Below, piece by piece: positions 43,158 through 51,528 of a stretch of 64,000 nt of DNA. The notes below the pieces were generated by a model that saw only the letters and a program-made list of their open reading frames with translations, had not been told where the DNA came from and made no database searches. A program made the translations under genes and the position numbers. This stretch comes from Novosphingobium ovatum (GTDB lineage: Bacteria; Pseudomonadota; Alphaproteobacteria; Sphingomonadales; Sphingomonadaceae), in contig NZ_JAAAPO010000001.1 in NCBI RefSeq assembly GCF_009909235.1, positions 620,001 to 684,000 of the forward strand. Reading direction: 5' to 3'. Numbering within the stretch: the first letter of the stretch is position 1; every line of letters starts with the position of its first letter.

Positions 43158-44906
43158 TCAGCGCGTGGACGGCGCGGGCTTGGTCAAGGGGGCGGGCAGC
43201 GGCTTGTCCCAGTCGGCCGGGGTCAGGCAGCAATACATGCCACGGGTGTGTGCGCGTTCCCGCAAATGGGCCGGAAGCCAATGACAACCCACCAGAATTC
43301 CTGACGAATGCTTGGCCCGCAAATAGGCCACCGGGTCCTGCACCGTGCCGCTCAGGATGCCCATCGTCACCGCCAGATGGTGCTGTGGCAGGCGCGCGCG
43401 CATATAGGTGAAATAGGTCGTGTCATCGATCAGCACATGGCTGGCGTTTTCGGGCGGGGGCAGGTGGCATTGCCGCGCCAGCGCCGTCAGGTCATCGCGC
43501 ACCGCGCCATAGCCATACAGCGGCACCGACCAGAACTGGCTGTTGGCGACGATATAGCCGCGCGCCCGTGTGGCCTGTACCAGTGGCGTGCCGTAATAGC
43601 CGGCAACCAGAATGAGGCTCAACGCCATCAGCGGGGCAAAGGCTAGGGAGAGAACTTCGCCCGCCTGACGGAGCATCGGCCGGTTGTGCGGCGCGGCCAG
43701 CCCCAGCACGATCGAGAGCATCACCAGCGGCAGGACAAAGCTGGATTCATAGGCGTGCCGCACCAGTTGGCTGACCATCCACACCGATGCGCCGCCATAC
43801 AGCAACAGCGCCAGCACCGGTTCGGGCGGCAGCACGCGGTGCCGCCATGCGTTCCACAGGCCCGCCAGCAGGCTGACCGCCCCCAGCGCCAGCGCCAGCG
43901 CCCAGATCGCCGCCATGCCGCCCTGCCAGCCATGCATCTCCTCGTCCGAGACGCGGTTGTGCGGCAGCCAGAAGGTCATCGGCTTGACCGTGGGGGCGGC
44001 CATGTCGACATATTTGTGCGGCCGGTAATTGGCGATCACATCGCCCAGAATCGCCAGTTTCGAGCGGTCCCCCGACACCATCTGCCCACCCAGATTTTCC
44101 TTGGCATGTGCGGCCGCGATGATCGGGTCATTGGGACAGGCCAGCCGCTGCGTCCAATAGCTCCACGAGGCGGCCGTGGCGGCAAACAGCAGCACCATCG
44201 CCAGCACCCGGATCGGCATCACCCGCCGCCCGCGGCTGGCAAACATGATCGCCCCGGCAAAGGCGGGGATCAGCAGTACCGCCTTGAAATGATAGGACAG
44301 GGCGATGATGCCCAGCGCCAGAATGGCCAATGACCGGCGCCATGCGGTGGCCGGGCTGTCGTCCCCCTCGGCATAGGCCGCGCCGGCAAAGGGGGCAAAG
44401 ACATTGCCCGGACTGCGCCAGCCCTTGGCCGCGATCACCAGGGCTGCGGTGATGGCCAGCAGGATCGGCTGTTCCGGGCGGCTCCACACCAGCAACAGCG
44501 GCAGCACGCCAAAGCCCATCAGCGAGAGGGCGATGATCGCCATCACCTGCCGCTGGGCCGTGTCGCGCCCGATTCGTCCGATCAGGCGCAGCACCAGCCA
44601 CACCCACACCAGCATATAGCCCACGCCCGACACCCGCACCCAGAACGGATCGGGCAGCAGCGTGTTGAAAAAGGCCGAATACCACCGCACCGGCCACATG
44701 AAGAACGGTGGCACGGCCAGCGTGTTGGGGCCGCACTGCTCGGCGTAGAGCTTGTCCAGCCCGTCCAGCCCGGCGCGTTCCTGCAACCGCCAGCCCACCT
44801 CGTCGCTGTAGAGCGGCAGCGCCATGCCGCACAGCAGCGCCAGCATGAACAGCGCCACCACGCCTTTGCGCAGCAGGTCGAACAAGGTGCCGGGGGAGCG
44901 GGTCAT
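43158..44906 (-). CDS. Multi-pass membrane protein, GT-C glycosyltransferase-like
   Basis: 582 aa with about 11-12 transmembrane helices and a C-terminal soluble domain of about 130 residues. Right after the first helix is LYSDEVGWRLQERAG, resembling the acidic D-E catalytic loop of family-39/GT-C glycosyltransferases. Such enzymes use polyprenyl-phosphate sugars in the periplasm. The family call rests on topology and that motif only. The start at 44906 is the Met just before the first helix. No glycan genes are adjacent. Confidence 0.6.
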   Translation of the reverse strand: MTRSPGTLFDLLRKGVVALFMLALLCGMALPLYSDEVGWRLQERAGLDGLDKLYAEQCGPNTLAVPPFFMWPVRWYSAFFNTLLPDPFWVRVSGVGYMLVWVWLVLRLIGRIGRDTAQRQVMAIIALSLMGFGVLPLLLVWSRPEQPILLAITAALVIAAKGWRSPGNVFAPFAGAAYAEGDDSPATAWRRSLAILALGIIALSYHFKAVLLIPAFAGAIMFASRGRRVMPIRVLAMVLLFAATAASWSYWTQRLACPNDPIIAAAHAKENLGGQMVSGDRSKLAILGDVIANYRPHKYVDMAAPTVKPMTFWLPHNRVSDEEMHGWQGGMAAIWALALALGAVSLLAGLWNAWRHRVLPPEPVLALLLYGGASVWMVSQLVRHAYESSFVLPLVMLSIVLGLAAPHNRPMLRQAGEVLSLAFAPLMALSLILVAGYYGTPLVQATRARGYIVANSQFWSVPLYGYGAVRDDLTALARQCHLPPPENASHVLIDDTTYFTYMRARLPQHHLAVTMGILSGTVQDPVAYLRAKHSSGILVGCHWLPAHLRERAHTRGMYCCLTPADWDKPLPAPLTKPAPSTR

Positions 44907-45013
44907 GGCTGGGGCGGTGCGCCTGAAAAGCGGGAGGGGCAAAAGATCACCGCCGGACAGAACATGGGCGTTCCATCCGGCGGCAAGGCATCAGGTGATG
45001 GCGGCGGCGCGAA

Positions 45014-45745
45014 TCAGCGCACGCGCGGATTGCCAAACGGCAGCGGCGGCGGCGGGCGGCGATGGCCGCGCGGCAATTGCGCCTGATAGGCGCGGCCGCA
45101 ATGCTCGACGCAATAGGGGAAACCGGGGTTCACCTTGTCGCCGCAGAAGTGGAAGTCAGGCTCACCGGGGTGGCCCATGGGCCAGCGGCAGATGCGGTCG
45201 TTCAGATCCAGCAGGCTGGTCTTGTCGGCGATCTCGGGGCTGGGCTTGGCCGGGACCAGACGGCGCGGGGGCGCGGGCGGGATCGGGGCTTGCTGCTCAC
45301 CGGGGCCCTGACGCAGGAACCCGCCCGGCCCGACCGAGACGATTCGCGGTGCGGGCGGCGCGGGCGGCGCATCGGACGGAGCGGCAGGGGCGGCGGCCTG
45401 AACGGGCGCTGCGGGCGGCGGCGGTGCCACAGGGGCGGCGCGCGGCGCGGGCGGCGGCGTGGGCGCGGCCGATGGCGCGGCGGCCTGCGACGCAGGGGCG
45501 GGCGCGGGTTCGGCCGGTGGAGGCGGCGGGGCGGCCGCACGGGCGGGCTTGGGCGCGGGGGCCTCGTCCTCGCTGCGTTCGGCGGCCTTGACCGGGCTGG
45601 GGCGGGCCTTCAGGCCCAGACGGTGCGCCTTGCCGATAACGGCATTGCGGCTCACCCCGCCCAGCTCTTCGGCGATCTGGCTGGCGGTGGCGCCACCTTC
45701 CCACATCTTGGTCAGCTTTTCGATGCGTTCTTCGGTCCAGCTCAT
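45014..45745 (-). CDS. gcrA: GcrA cell-cycle regulator
   Basis: 243 aa. The N-terminal 45 residues are the GcrA DNA-binding domain (MSWTEERIEKLTKMWEGGAT, then ASQIAEELGGVSRNAVIGKAHRLGL). A linker of about 120 residues is almost only Ala and Pro. The C-terminal Cys-rich module has CRWPMGHPGEPDFHFCGD and YCVEHCGRAYQ. GcrA is an alphaproteobacterial sigma-70 cofactor that acts at CcrM-methylated GANTC promoters. The linker is much longer than in Caulobacter GcrA. Confidence 0.94.
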   Translation of the reverse strand: MSWTEERIEKLTKMWEGGATASQIAEELGGVSRNAVIGKAHRLGLKARPSPVKAAERSEDEAPAPKPARAAAPPPPPAEPAPAPASQAAAPSAAPTPPPAPRAAPVAPPPPAAPVQAAAPAAPSDAPPAPPAPRIVSVGPGGFLRQGPGEQQAPIPPAPPRRLVPAKPSPEIADKTSLLDLNDRICRWPMGHPGEPDFHFCGDKVNPGFPYCVEHCGRAYQAQLPRGHRRPPPPLPFGNPRVR

Positions 45746-45824
45746 CGGGTTTTCGCAACTTCTCTATAGGCCGGCAAACCGCCAAGGCTTGCCACGCGTG
45801 AAACCCTCCGATAGTCGCCTGTGT

Positions 45825-46730
45825 ATGGCCGATCAACCCCGCTTCACCACCGGGCCGCTGCCCGATGACGCCCTTTCCGCTGATTCTGCATCCGGCGCTG
45901 CCGTTTTGCGGCATTTTCCCGCGCATGGAGAGCCCACGATCCATGGCGTCAACTGGTTGGGGCTGTGGACGCTGTACTCCAAAGAGGTGCGGCGATTCAT
46001 GAAAGTCCAGACTCAGACCGTCTGGGCGCCCGCGATCACGACCCTGCTGTTTCTGGTGATTTTCTCGCTGGCGATGGGGCGGGGGGACCGCTTGGTGCTG
46101 GGGGTGAATTTTGCCACCTTCATCGCGCCGGGGCTGATCGCGATGGGGATGATGAACAACGCCTTCCAGAACGCCTCGTTCAGTTTCCTGTCGGGCAAGA
46201 TGATGGGGACGATCATCGATTTCCTGATGCCGCCGCTGTCGACCGCCGAACTGATGGTGGGCATGGTGGCTGGCGCGATCACGCGCGGCGTGATGGTGGC
46301 GCTGGCGCTGGGCGGGGCGATGCTTTTGTGGCCGGGCGTGTCGTTGGCCATGGCGCATCCCTGGGCGGTGGTGTGGTTTGGGTTGAACGGCGCGCTGCTG
46401 CTGGCGTTGATCGGGCTGCTCTCGTCGATCTGGGCGGAAAAGTTTGATCACAATGCGGCGATCACCAATTTCGTCATCCAGCCTTTGTCTCTGTTGTCGG
46501 GCACGTTTTATGTCATCGACAATCTGCACCCCGCGTTTCAAGCGATCAGCCGGGTGAACCCGTTTTTCTACATCATCTCGGGCTTCCGCTTTGGCTTTCT
46601 GGGGCAAAGCGACATTGGCGCGACCAATATGGCGGTGCTGCACGGGGCGCTGGGCATCGGGTTGCTGAACGCGGCGGTGGCGGTGGTGACCTATTACGTG
46701 CTGCGGTCCGGTTGGAAGCTGAAGGGCTGA
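45825..46730 (+). CDS. ABC-2 type transporter permease
   Basis: 301 aa with six transmembrane helices. The ABC-2 signature regions are clear: WAPAITTLLFLVIFSLAMG, FIAPGLIAMGMMNNAFQNAS and the C-terminal PLSLLSGTFYVIDNLHPAFQ. It matches permeases of the NodJ/CcmB-like drug or polysaccharide export group. No ATP-binding subunit lies on either side, so its partner is encoded elsewhere. It is divergent from gcrA, with a 79-base shared promoter region. Confidence 0.88.
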   Translation: MADQPRFTTGPLPDDALSADSASGAAVLRHFPAHGEPTIHGVNWLGLWTLYSKEVRRFMKVQTQTVWAPAITTLLFLVIFSLAMGRGDRLVLGVNFATFIAPGLIAMGMMNNAFQNASFSFLSGKMMGTIIDFLMPPLSTAELMVGMVAGAITRGVMVALALGGAMLLWPGVSLAMAHPWAVVWFGLNGALLLALIGLLSSIWAEKFDHNAAITNFVIQPLSLLSGTFYVIDNLHPAFQAISRVNPFFYIISGFRFGFLGQSDIGATNMAVLHGALGIGLLNAAVAVVTYYVLRSGWKLKG

Positions 46731-46753
46731 ACCACACCTGACGCGCTGACGCA

Positions 46754-46794
46754 AAAAGACCCGCCGTGGCGTTCCAGCCCGGCGGGTCTTTTTT
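46754..46794. terminator. Bidirectional terminator
   Basis: AAAAAGACCCGCC and GGCGGGTCTTTTTT form a strong stem over a 15-base loop. It serves the ABC permease (plus) and hspQ (minus). Confidence 0.92.
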
Positions 46795-46820
46795 GTTGCA
46801 CTGCGGCGGTCGAGCCCGCG

Positions 46821-47201
46821 TTACTGGCTAAAGGCCGCGCGCAGGCGGTAGCGTTCGCCGTCGAACTGCTCAAACACCTCGTCCAGATGGGGGTGGTCGA
46901 TCGGCCCGCCATCGGCGTCGGCAACCAGGTTCTGCTGGCTGACATAGGCGATATAGCTCTGTTCTTCGTTTTCGGCGAACAGGTGGTAATAGGGCTGTTC
47001 ACGCGCCGGGCGGCGGTCCTGCGGGATCGATTCGTACCATTCCTCGCTATTGGAAAAGACGGGGTCGACATCGAACACCACGCCGCGAAAGTCATGCTGG
47101 CGGTGGCGGACCACATCACCGATGCCAAACCGCGCGCGTGAGGCGCGAGGCATATCGATGTGTCGGCCCGCCTGCGGGGAGAAGAAGCTGGCGCGTTCCA
47201 T
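46821..47201 (-). CDS. hspQ: Heat shock protein HspQ (YccV-like)
   Basis: 126 aa as drawn. The HspQ/YccV domain begins ARFGIGDVVRHRQHDFRGVVFDVDP, followed by QPYYHLFAENEEQSYIAYVSQQNL and the acidic C-terminal part. E. coli HspQ binds hemimethylated oriC DNA and is a specificity factor for Lon. The first 20 residues before MPRAS are not conserved and the start may be there. The 150 bases before tRNA-Ser hold its promoter. Confidence 0.93.
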   Translation of the reverse strand: MERASFFSPQAGRHIDMPRASRARFGIGDVVRHRQHDFRGVVFDVDPVFSNSEEWYESIPQDRRPAREQPYYHLFAENEEQSYIAYVSQQNLVADADGGPIDHPHLDEVFEQFDGERYRLRAAFSQ

Positions 47202-47354
47202 ATGGCGAATATAGGTTTTGTGCGGGCGCGAAACAAGCGACCACACAGGAAAATCACGCAAGCGAAAATAAGGGCTTGGCAAGGGGCGATTCGTTGGCTA
47301 GAGGGCGGCTCCCGACCGGGACGAAGCCCTTGCGGTTTCATCCAAAACCTCTGC

Positions 47355-47444
47355 GGAGAGGTGGCAGAGTGGTCGAATGCACCGCACTCGAAATGCGGCA
47401 TACTCGTGAGGGTATCCAGGGTTCGAATCCCTGCCTCTCCGCCA
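47355..47444 (+). tRNA. tRNA-Ser (anticodon CGA)
   Basis: A 90-nt class-II tRNA with encoded CCA: acceptor GGAGAGG/CCTCTCC, anticodon stem CCGCA/TGCGG with loop CTCGAAA (anticodon CGA), the long variable arm TACTCGTGAGGGTA, and the T-arm CAGGG-TTCGAAT-CCCTG. It decodes UCG. The prophage begins immediately after its 3' end, so the 3' half is the likely attachment core and has been kept intact. Confidence 0.96.
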
Positions 47445-47449
47445 ATTTC

Positions 47450-47550
47450 TCATCCACATGCATGCGTATGGCTCTAGAATGAGCCGGAAACCCAAGGGTT
47501 TCCGTGTGTCATTCATCCACATGCGTCTCCATTTGTCCTCATGCATCCAC
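47450..47550. promoter_or_regulatory. Candidate integrase arm sites and an inverted repeat
   Basis: TCATCCACATGC occurs at 47450-47461 and 47513-47524, and a shorter ATGCATCCAC at 47541-47550: direct repeats between the tRNA and int, as expected for arm-type integrase sites. Between them CGGAAACCC-AA-GGGTTTCCG (47485-47504) is a perfect inverted repeat that may terminate tRNA-Ser transcription or bind a regulator. Confidence 0.4.
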
Positions 47551-47596
47551 GCCGTGCTATGGTTTGATCTATGGTATGCGATTCGGGTGATATGGT

Positions 47597-48928
47597 ATGG
47601 CCGGTCTGACGGACACGCGGCTGCGCAATGCGAAGGCCACGGGTAAGGCCTACAAGCTGACGGACGGCGAGCAGCTCTATCTGCATGTTTCGGCCACCGG
47701 CGGCCGATCATGGCGGATGAACTATCAGTTCGGCCGAAATGGTCAGGGAAAGCCCGCGCAAAAGACGCTGACCATCGGTCCATACCCAGCGATATCATTG
47801 AAGGATGCGCGCGCGGCGCGCGACGTGGCCAAGGCTCTGTTGGCGAAGGGCGTCGAGCCCAAGCCCTCCGACCTGTTCCGCAAGGGCGATGCCGCCCGAA
47901 TGACATTCGGTGAGATGGGCCGCGCCTGGTATAAATTGCAGGCCAAGCGCTGGTCGACTGTTCATGCCCAGAACGTTCTCGATCGGCTTGATATCGATGT
48001 GTATCCCTATCTGGCCGCGCGTCCTATCACTGATATCACGGCTGCCGAGGTATATGCGGTCCTTCAACGCATCGTCGATCGAGGCGCTATCGAGACGGCG
48101 CACCGGGTGTGTCAGCGGATCAGTGCCATTTTCATCTATGCGGTGGCGAAGGGTGAGGTGCTGAATGATCCGGCGGCAAAGCTGGTCATCGCCCTACCGC
48201 CCGTGCCGAAATCTAAAAAGCAGCCGGCGATTATCGATCTGGATGCCCTGCGCCAGTTGATGGTCGACTGTGAGGCCGAACGGTGTCGCGCCAGCACCAA
48301 GCTGGCGCTGCGGTTCCTTGCCCTGACGGCCGTGCGCGCGAACGAGCTGCACGATGCGCGCTGGAGTGAAATGGAAGGGCTGGATGGCGATGCGCCGCTG
48401 TGGCGCATCCCGGCCGCGCGGATGAAGGGGGACAAGGACCGAAAGGCAGAGGAGGATGGCGATCACCTTGTGCCGCTGGCGCCCGAGGCGGTGGCGATCC
48501 TGCGGTGCATGGAACAGTTGACGGGTGATCTGGAGTTGATCTGGCCCAGCGATCGGCATCCGCACAAACCGATGTCAGAGAACACGCTGCGCGCCCTGTT
48601 GATCCGCGCCGGCTATTACCAGCGGCATGTCCCGCATGGTTTCCGTTCAGCCTTCTCGACGATCATGAATGAGCGCTGCGAACGTGCATGGCGGGACGCT
48701 GGTCACAAGGGGGCATCGCCCGATCGCGCGATCATCGACCTGATGCTGGCGCATGTCCCCAAAGATCAGGTGGAGGGCGCCTATAACCGGGCATCCTATA
48801 TGGACCGGCGGCGCGAATTGGCCTGTGAATGGGCGCAGATCCTGATGCAAAGCATGTGGCCGCCAGAGGTCCACATGGGGCAGCCGATCCGCTGGGCTGC
48901 GTCGGGGCCGGGCAGGCCCCGACGATAG
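47597..48928 (+). CDS. int: Prophage tyrosine integrase (P4-like, DUF4102 N-terminus)
   Basis: 443 aa. The N-terminal DUF4102 arm-binding domain (LTDTRLRNAKATGKAYKLTD, then DGEQLYLHV) precedes a SAM-like core-binding domain and the catalytic domain with Arg in AVRANELHDARW, H-x-x-R as HGFR, His in LAHVP and nucleophile Tyr in AYNRASY. This is the P4/CP4-57-type integrase, which favours tRNA 3' ends, in keeping with the adjacent tRNA-Ser. Convergent with the AlpA gene. Confidence 0.95.
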   Translation: MAGLTDTRLRNAKATGKAYKLTDGEQLYLHVSATGGRSWRMNYQFGRNGQGKPAQKTLTIGPYPAISLKDARAARDVAKALLAKGVEPKPSDLFRKGDAARMTFGEMGRAWYKLQAKRWSTVHAQNVLDRLDIDVYPYLAARPITDITAAEVYAVLQRIVDRGAIETAHRVCQRISAIFIYAVAKGEVLNDPAAKLVIALPPVPKSKKQPAIIDLDALRQLMVDCEAERCRASTKLALRFLALTAVRANELHDARWSEMEGLDGDAPLWRIPAARMKGDKDRKAEEDGDHLVPLAPEAVAILRCMEQLTGDLELIWPSDRHPHKPMSENTLRALLIRAGYYQRHVPHGFRSAFSTIMNERCERAWRDAGHKGASPDRAIIDLMLAHVPKDQVEGAYNRASYMDRRRELACEWAQILMQSMWPPEVHMGQPIRWAASGPGRPRR

Positions 48929-48931
48929 GTT

Positions 48932-49120
48932 TCAGGATTGGCGCTCTCGTATCCATGCGTCGACATCGGCCACATGCCAGCGGGAGCATTTAGAGCCGAG
49001 GCTGATCGGCGCGGGAAATTCACCGCGCCGCACCTTGGCATAGATATACGATCGAGACAGCGTGGTCCGCTCCATGACATCCGTGATGCGCAGGAGCCGG
49101 GCATTACCGGTATTATTCAA
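48932..49120 (-). CDS. AlpA-family DNA-binding protein / excisionase
   Basis: 62 aa with a TTG start preceded by AGGAG. A winged-helix MerR-like domain: RLLRITDVMERTTLSRSYIY, then AKVRRGEFPAPISLG and a Trp-Ile close (DVDAWIRERQ). AlpA proteins activate int or act in excision, and the place next to int suits that. Its stop lies 3 bases from the int stop, tail to tail. Confidence 0.88.
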   Translation of the reverse strand: MNNTGNARLLRITDVMERTTLSRSYIYAKVRRGEFPAPISLGSKCSRWHVADVDAWIRERQS

Positions 49121-49136
49121 CCTTCACTCCTTGGCA

Positions 49137-49412
49137 TCAGAATGGCAGCCAATGCGCCTCGGCCCGAAACTTCGCGATGTTGACGCGGCGTTTATGCCGC
49201 TTAACAATTTTGCGGCGCGGCAGGGGGCCTTCTGTGGTCCAGCCCCAGCACTCTGGGCTGGGGTATTCTTTCCAGAATTGCAGGGCCGATGCGAACCCGA
49301 TGCTATAGTTCCGGTGCCGCTTGCGGGCGGCTTCCTTGATCTCATAGCGCCGCCTTGCCATCCGGCTGCGGGCATTCGGGGGCGCATCGCCGTAACGTGG
49401 TGTGCGGATCAT
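49137..49412 (-). CDS. Prophage protein, unrecognised, basic
   Basis: 91 aa, rich in Arg and Lys, with an aromatic middle (FWKEYPSPECWGW). A good Shine-Dalgarno GGAGGG precedes the ATG at 49412. It overlaps the gene before it by 4 bases (ATGA). No family recognised; a nucleic-acid-binding role is plausible from charge alone. Confidence 0.65.
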   Translation of the reverse strand: MIRTPRYGDAPPNARSRMARRRYEIKEAARKRHRNYSIGFASALQFWKEYPSPECWGWTTEGPLPRRKIVKRHKRRVNIAKFRAEAHWLPF

Positions 49413-49708
49413 TGCTTCCCTCCAGTCAGACTTTCCAATCCGGCGGCCCTTTCTTCGTCCAGGCGCGCGGCGGCCTTGGCCATCCAAGCGTTCAGCATCT
49501 TGGGGTGGGTGCCGCTGGTGCAGGTCACCTCCACCCCGGCACAGCGCAGCCGTTCGGTGCCGCAGGCATAGCCATAGGTCGCCCGGTGGTTCGCCTGAAG
49601 AGACCGGATGATGCCCAGCGGATGAAATCCCGCCTTCGCCATCTCTGCCGCGTGATCATAGGCCGCCAGCAGCCGCTGGCGCATGGTGTGGGTGAGGGGC
49701 TTAGGCAT
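49409..49708 (-). CDS. Prophage protein, unrecognised
   Basis: 99 aa, helical, with a pair of cysteines (YACGTERLRCAG) in the middle. The start at 49708 overlaps the end of the Lar-like gene by 8 bases. No known family seen. Confidence 0.6.
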   Translation of the reverse strand: MPKPLTHTMRQRLLAAYDHAAEMAKAGFHPLGIIRSLQANHRATYGYACGTERLRCAGVEVTCTSGTHPKMLNAWMAKAAARLDEERAAGLESLTGGKQ

Positions 49709-50120
49709 CGGTTTTGCCCTCCAGATCGGCCACGAAGGCTCTCGCATCGAGAATGGCTTGATCGTGTTCTGCTTTGGCCTTCCCGATTTCTTCGGCCCGT
49801 TGGAAAGGATGAAGGCCAGCCCAGCGCGGGGTAGGCGCCTGCAGTGCTTCATTGGTCGTCAGGCGCATGGCCAAACGCGAAATCTGCCTCCCGCCTTCCT
49901 GTAGGCGCAGGTTTATTGTCTCAATAACCTTGTCGATCGCACGCTTATTGAATGATGCGACTTGGGTCGGATCATCCAGTGGGATTGAGATTTTGCGATC
50001 AGCCAACCAGCATCCTTCGGTGTCGCAGTATGCGTAGGGATTAAATTTGCTCTTGTTCCGCGCCATCTCCTCTCCGCAAAATGGGCAGCGCTTTAACTGG
50101 ACGTGACAAGATTTAGGCAT
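49701..50120 (-). CDS. Lar-like zinc-ribbon protein (restriction alleviation family)
   Basis: 139 aa. N-terminal zinc ribbon LKRCPFCGEEM ... YCDTEGCWLADR followed by the ASFNKRAID helix, the pattern of Lar/DUF551-type proteins in lambdoid phages, then a long helical tail. In Rac prophage Lar reduces EcoKI restriction; whether this one does is not known. Confidence 0.7.
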   Translation of the reverse strand: MPKSCHVQLKRCPFCGEEMARNKSKFNPYAYCDTEGCWLADRKISIPLDDPTQVASFNKRAIDKVIETINLRLQEGGRQISRLAMRLTTNEALQAPTPRWAGLHPFQRAEEIGKAKAEHDQAILDARAFVADLEGKTDA

Positions 50121-50138
50121 TTGCGGGGCTTCCTGTTG

Positions 50139-50378
50139 TTAGAGTTCGACCCACCACGGGGCCGGTTTGGCCGGTGGTGGGGTTGGTTGGGAGGTGGTGG
50201 TTGGCGCGCCGGCCATCTTTGCCCGCAGGCGGGCGGTGGAGGCGTTCAGGCGCGCCCATGCGCGGCGGCGGGCCAGTTCCTGGGCGGCGGTATCCAGCGA
50301 ACAGCCCAGCTGCATCGCCAGTTCAAAGACCGCGCGGTGTTCGCGCAGATGTTCCGCCCTGGACTGGCCCTTAGCCAT
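50139..50378 (-). CDS. Prophage protein, unrecognised
   Basis: 79 aa. A helical N-terminal half (EHRAVFELAMQLGCSLDTAAQELARRRAW, by parts) that could be a helix-turn-helix, then a Pro/Thr-rich tail ending PAPWWVEL. Overlaps the gene before it by 8 bases. Confidence 0.6.
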   Translation of the reverse strand: MAKGQSRAEHLREHRAVFELAMQLGCSLDTAAQELARRRAWARLNASTARLRAKMAGAPTTTSQPTPPPAKPAPWWVEL

Positions 50379-50580
50379 GGCAGGCCGTGATCATCCGGGC
50401 GCGGCGGCGGCTGTCAGTCAGGCGACCGGCCGCGTTGCGGTGGTATTCGCTCATATACAGCCGGTGGGTCAGCTGGTCGGCCTCGGCGCGCTCCTCTGGC
50501 GTCAGGGGGCGGGCCATGCGCATGGCGTCCAGCGTGGCGATGCGCGCGCGCAGCTGCGCAGCCCTATCAGCCCGGCTCAC
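50371..50580 (-). CDS. Prophage protein, unrecognised, GTG start
   Basis: 69 aa from the GTG at 50580, which overlaps the preceding stop as GTGA. Helical, basic, with MARPLTPEERAEADQLTHRLY in the middle. The frame is open much further upstream, but that part runs against the 72-aa zinc-ribbon gene and lacks a start site. No family recognised. Confidence 0.6.
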   Translation of the reverse strand: MSRADRAAQLRARIATLDAMRMARPLTPEERAEADQLTHRLYMSEYHRNAAGRLTDSRRRARMITACHG

Positions 50581-50795
50581 TGGCCGTCGCCCTTTGGCAG
50601 ATCGATGGCGCAATCGGGGCAGAATGCGAAATGCATGTCGCCATGGGCCTCCACCTGCCAATCGTGCGGCAGGTGGCCGGGCTTGGTGAAGGCCTCGGCT
50701 TCGCACCCGGTGCAGATGACCAGCGCGATGGGCTGGGGGATAGGGCGGCCAACCGCGCCGGGTGACAGGCGGGAATGGGTGATGGGATGCGGCAT
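50577..50795 (-). CDS. Prophage zinc-ribbon protein
   Basis: 72 aa. Two C-x2-C knuckles (ICTGCEAE and FCPDCAID) separated by 30 residues predict one zinc ribbon. Followed by GTGA overlap with the next gene. Exact role unknown. Confidence 0.65.
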   Translation of the reverse strand: MPHPITHSRLSPGAVGRPIPQPIALVICTGCEAEAFTKPGHLPHDWQVEAHGDMHFAFCPDCAIDLPKGDGQ

Positions 50796-50807
50796 GGTGC
50801 GATCCTT

Positions 50808-50999
50808 TCAGCGGATGATGGTGGAGAGCGCGGCCCAACCGGCGGCCAGCAGCCAGCGGCCGGGGAAGGCCCAGAACAGGAAAAGGAACAGCGCCATCCC
50901 GGTCCAGCCGTGGCGGGCCATACGGTGATCAGACGGGTGGGGATGGGCGTTGACGCACCGGTGACAGGCGCAGTCCAGCGTATGCAGTTTAGCGTGCAT
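50808..50999 (-). CDS. Small prophage membrane protein
   Basis: 63 aa. A Cys/His-rich N-terminus (HTLDCACHRCVNAHPHPSDH) precedes one transmembrane helix (MALFLFLFWAFPGRWLLAAGW). It could bind metal on the cytoplasmic side. Overlaps its upstream neighbour by 11 bases. Confidence 0.6.
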   Translation of the reverse strand: MHAKLHTLDCACHRCVNAHPHPSDHRMARHGWTGMALFLFLFWAFPGRWLLAAGWAALSTIIR

Positions 51000-51528
51000 G
51001 ATTGCCTCCAGCTTGAAAGAAAGTGCCCGCGCGCAGTTCGTGGTTCAGGCGGGCGATGGAATGGGTCCGGCGTTCCGGCAGAAGGTGCCAGCGCATGGCG
51101 ATCACCAGCTGCGCCGCGTCGGCCAGATCATCGGTAAAACCGCCTGCATCGCGGGCGATGTCGGCGATGGTCTGGATGGCCCGGTCCAACAGATCGGCGC
51201 GGGCGGCCAGCGTGGTCAGCGGTGCCGGGGCACCTGCGCCGCTGATGATCCATTGCCAATCGGCCACGATGGCCCGGCATGTATCGATCTCGGCCTGCGC
51301 CGCGTCGGCGCCGATCTGACCGGCCCGCACCATGTCGGGATAGCGCCGGGTGCGTTGGGCCAGCATCCGCTCGGCCATCTCCAGCAGGGCCGGATAGTCA
51401 TGGCGTCGCGCGGGTGGGTCTTCGGCCTCGATGCCGTGCCACACGCGCAGGGCGGGCGGGCTGATGTCATAGCTGACGCGGCCGGGCGCGGTGGGCGCGG
51501 CGGCCGGGCGGCGGCGGGGCGCGGTCAT
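50989..51528 (-). CDS. Prophage protein, unrecognised, helical
   Basis: 179 aa. After a basic/proline N-terminus the protein is mostly helical, with RRYPDMVRAGQIGADAAQAEIDTCRAI (by parts) and DLADAAQLVIAMRWHL. The ATG overlaps the primase stop as ATGA. No domain recognised. Confidence 0.65.
   Translation of the reverse strand: MTAPRRRPAAAPTAPGRVSYDISPPALRVWHGIEAEDPPARRHDYPALLEMAERMLAQRTRRYPDMVRAGQIGADAAQAEIDTCRAIVADWQWIISGAGAPAPLTTLAARADLLDRAIQTIADIARDAGGFTDDLADAAQLVIAMRWHLLPERRTHSIARLNHELRAGTFFQAGGNHAR

Noticed and set aside
352..47355. Insertion sequences or transposons in the core segment
   Set aside because: No transposase-like frame and no terminal inverted repeats with target duplications were seen.
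49701..50120. Calling the Lar-like gene a proven anti-restriction factor
   Set aside because: Only the zinc-ribbon pattern supports the family; activity cannot be read from sequence.
50581..50838. Long upstream extension of the 69-aa prophage gene
   Set aside because: It would overlap almost all of the zinc-ribbon gene 50577-50795, is His/Pro/Arg rich like a shadow frame, and the GTGA junction gives a better start.
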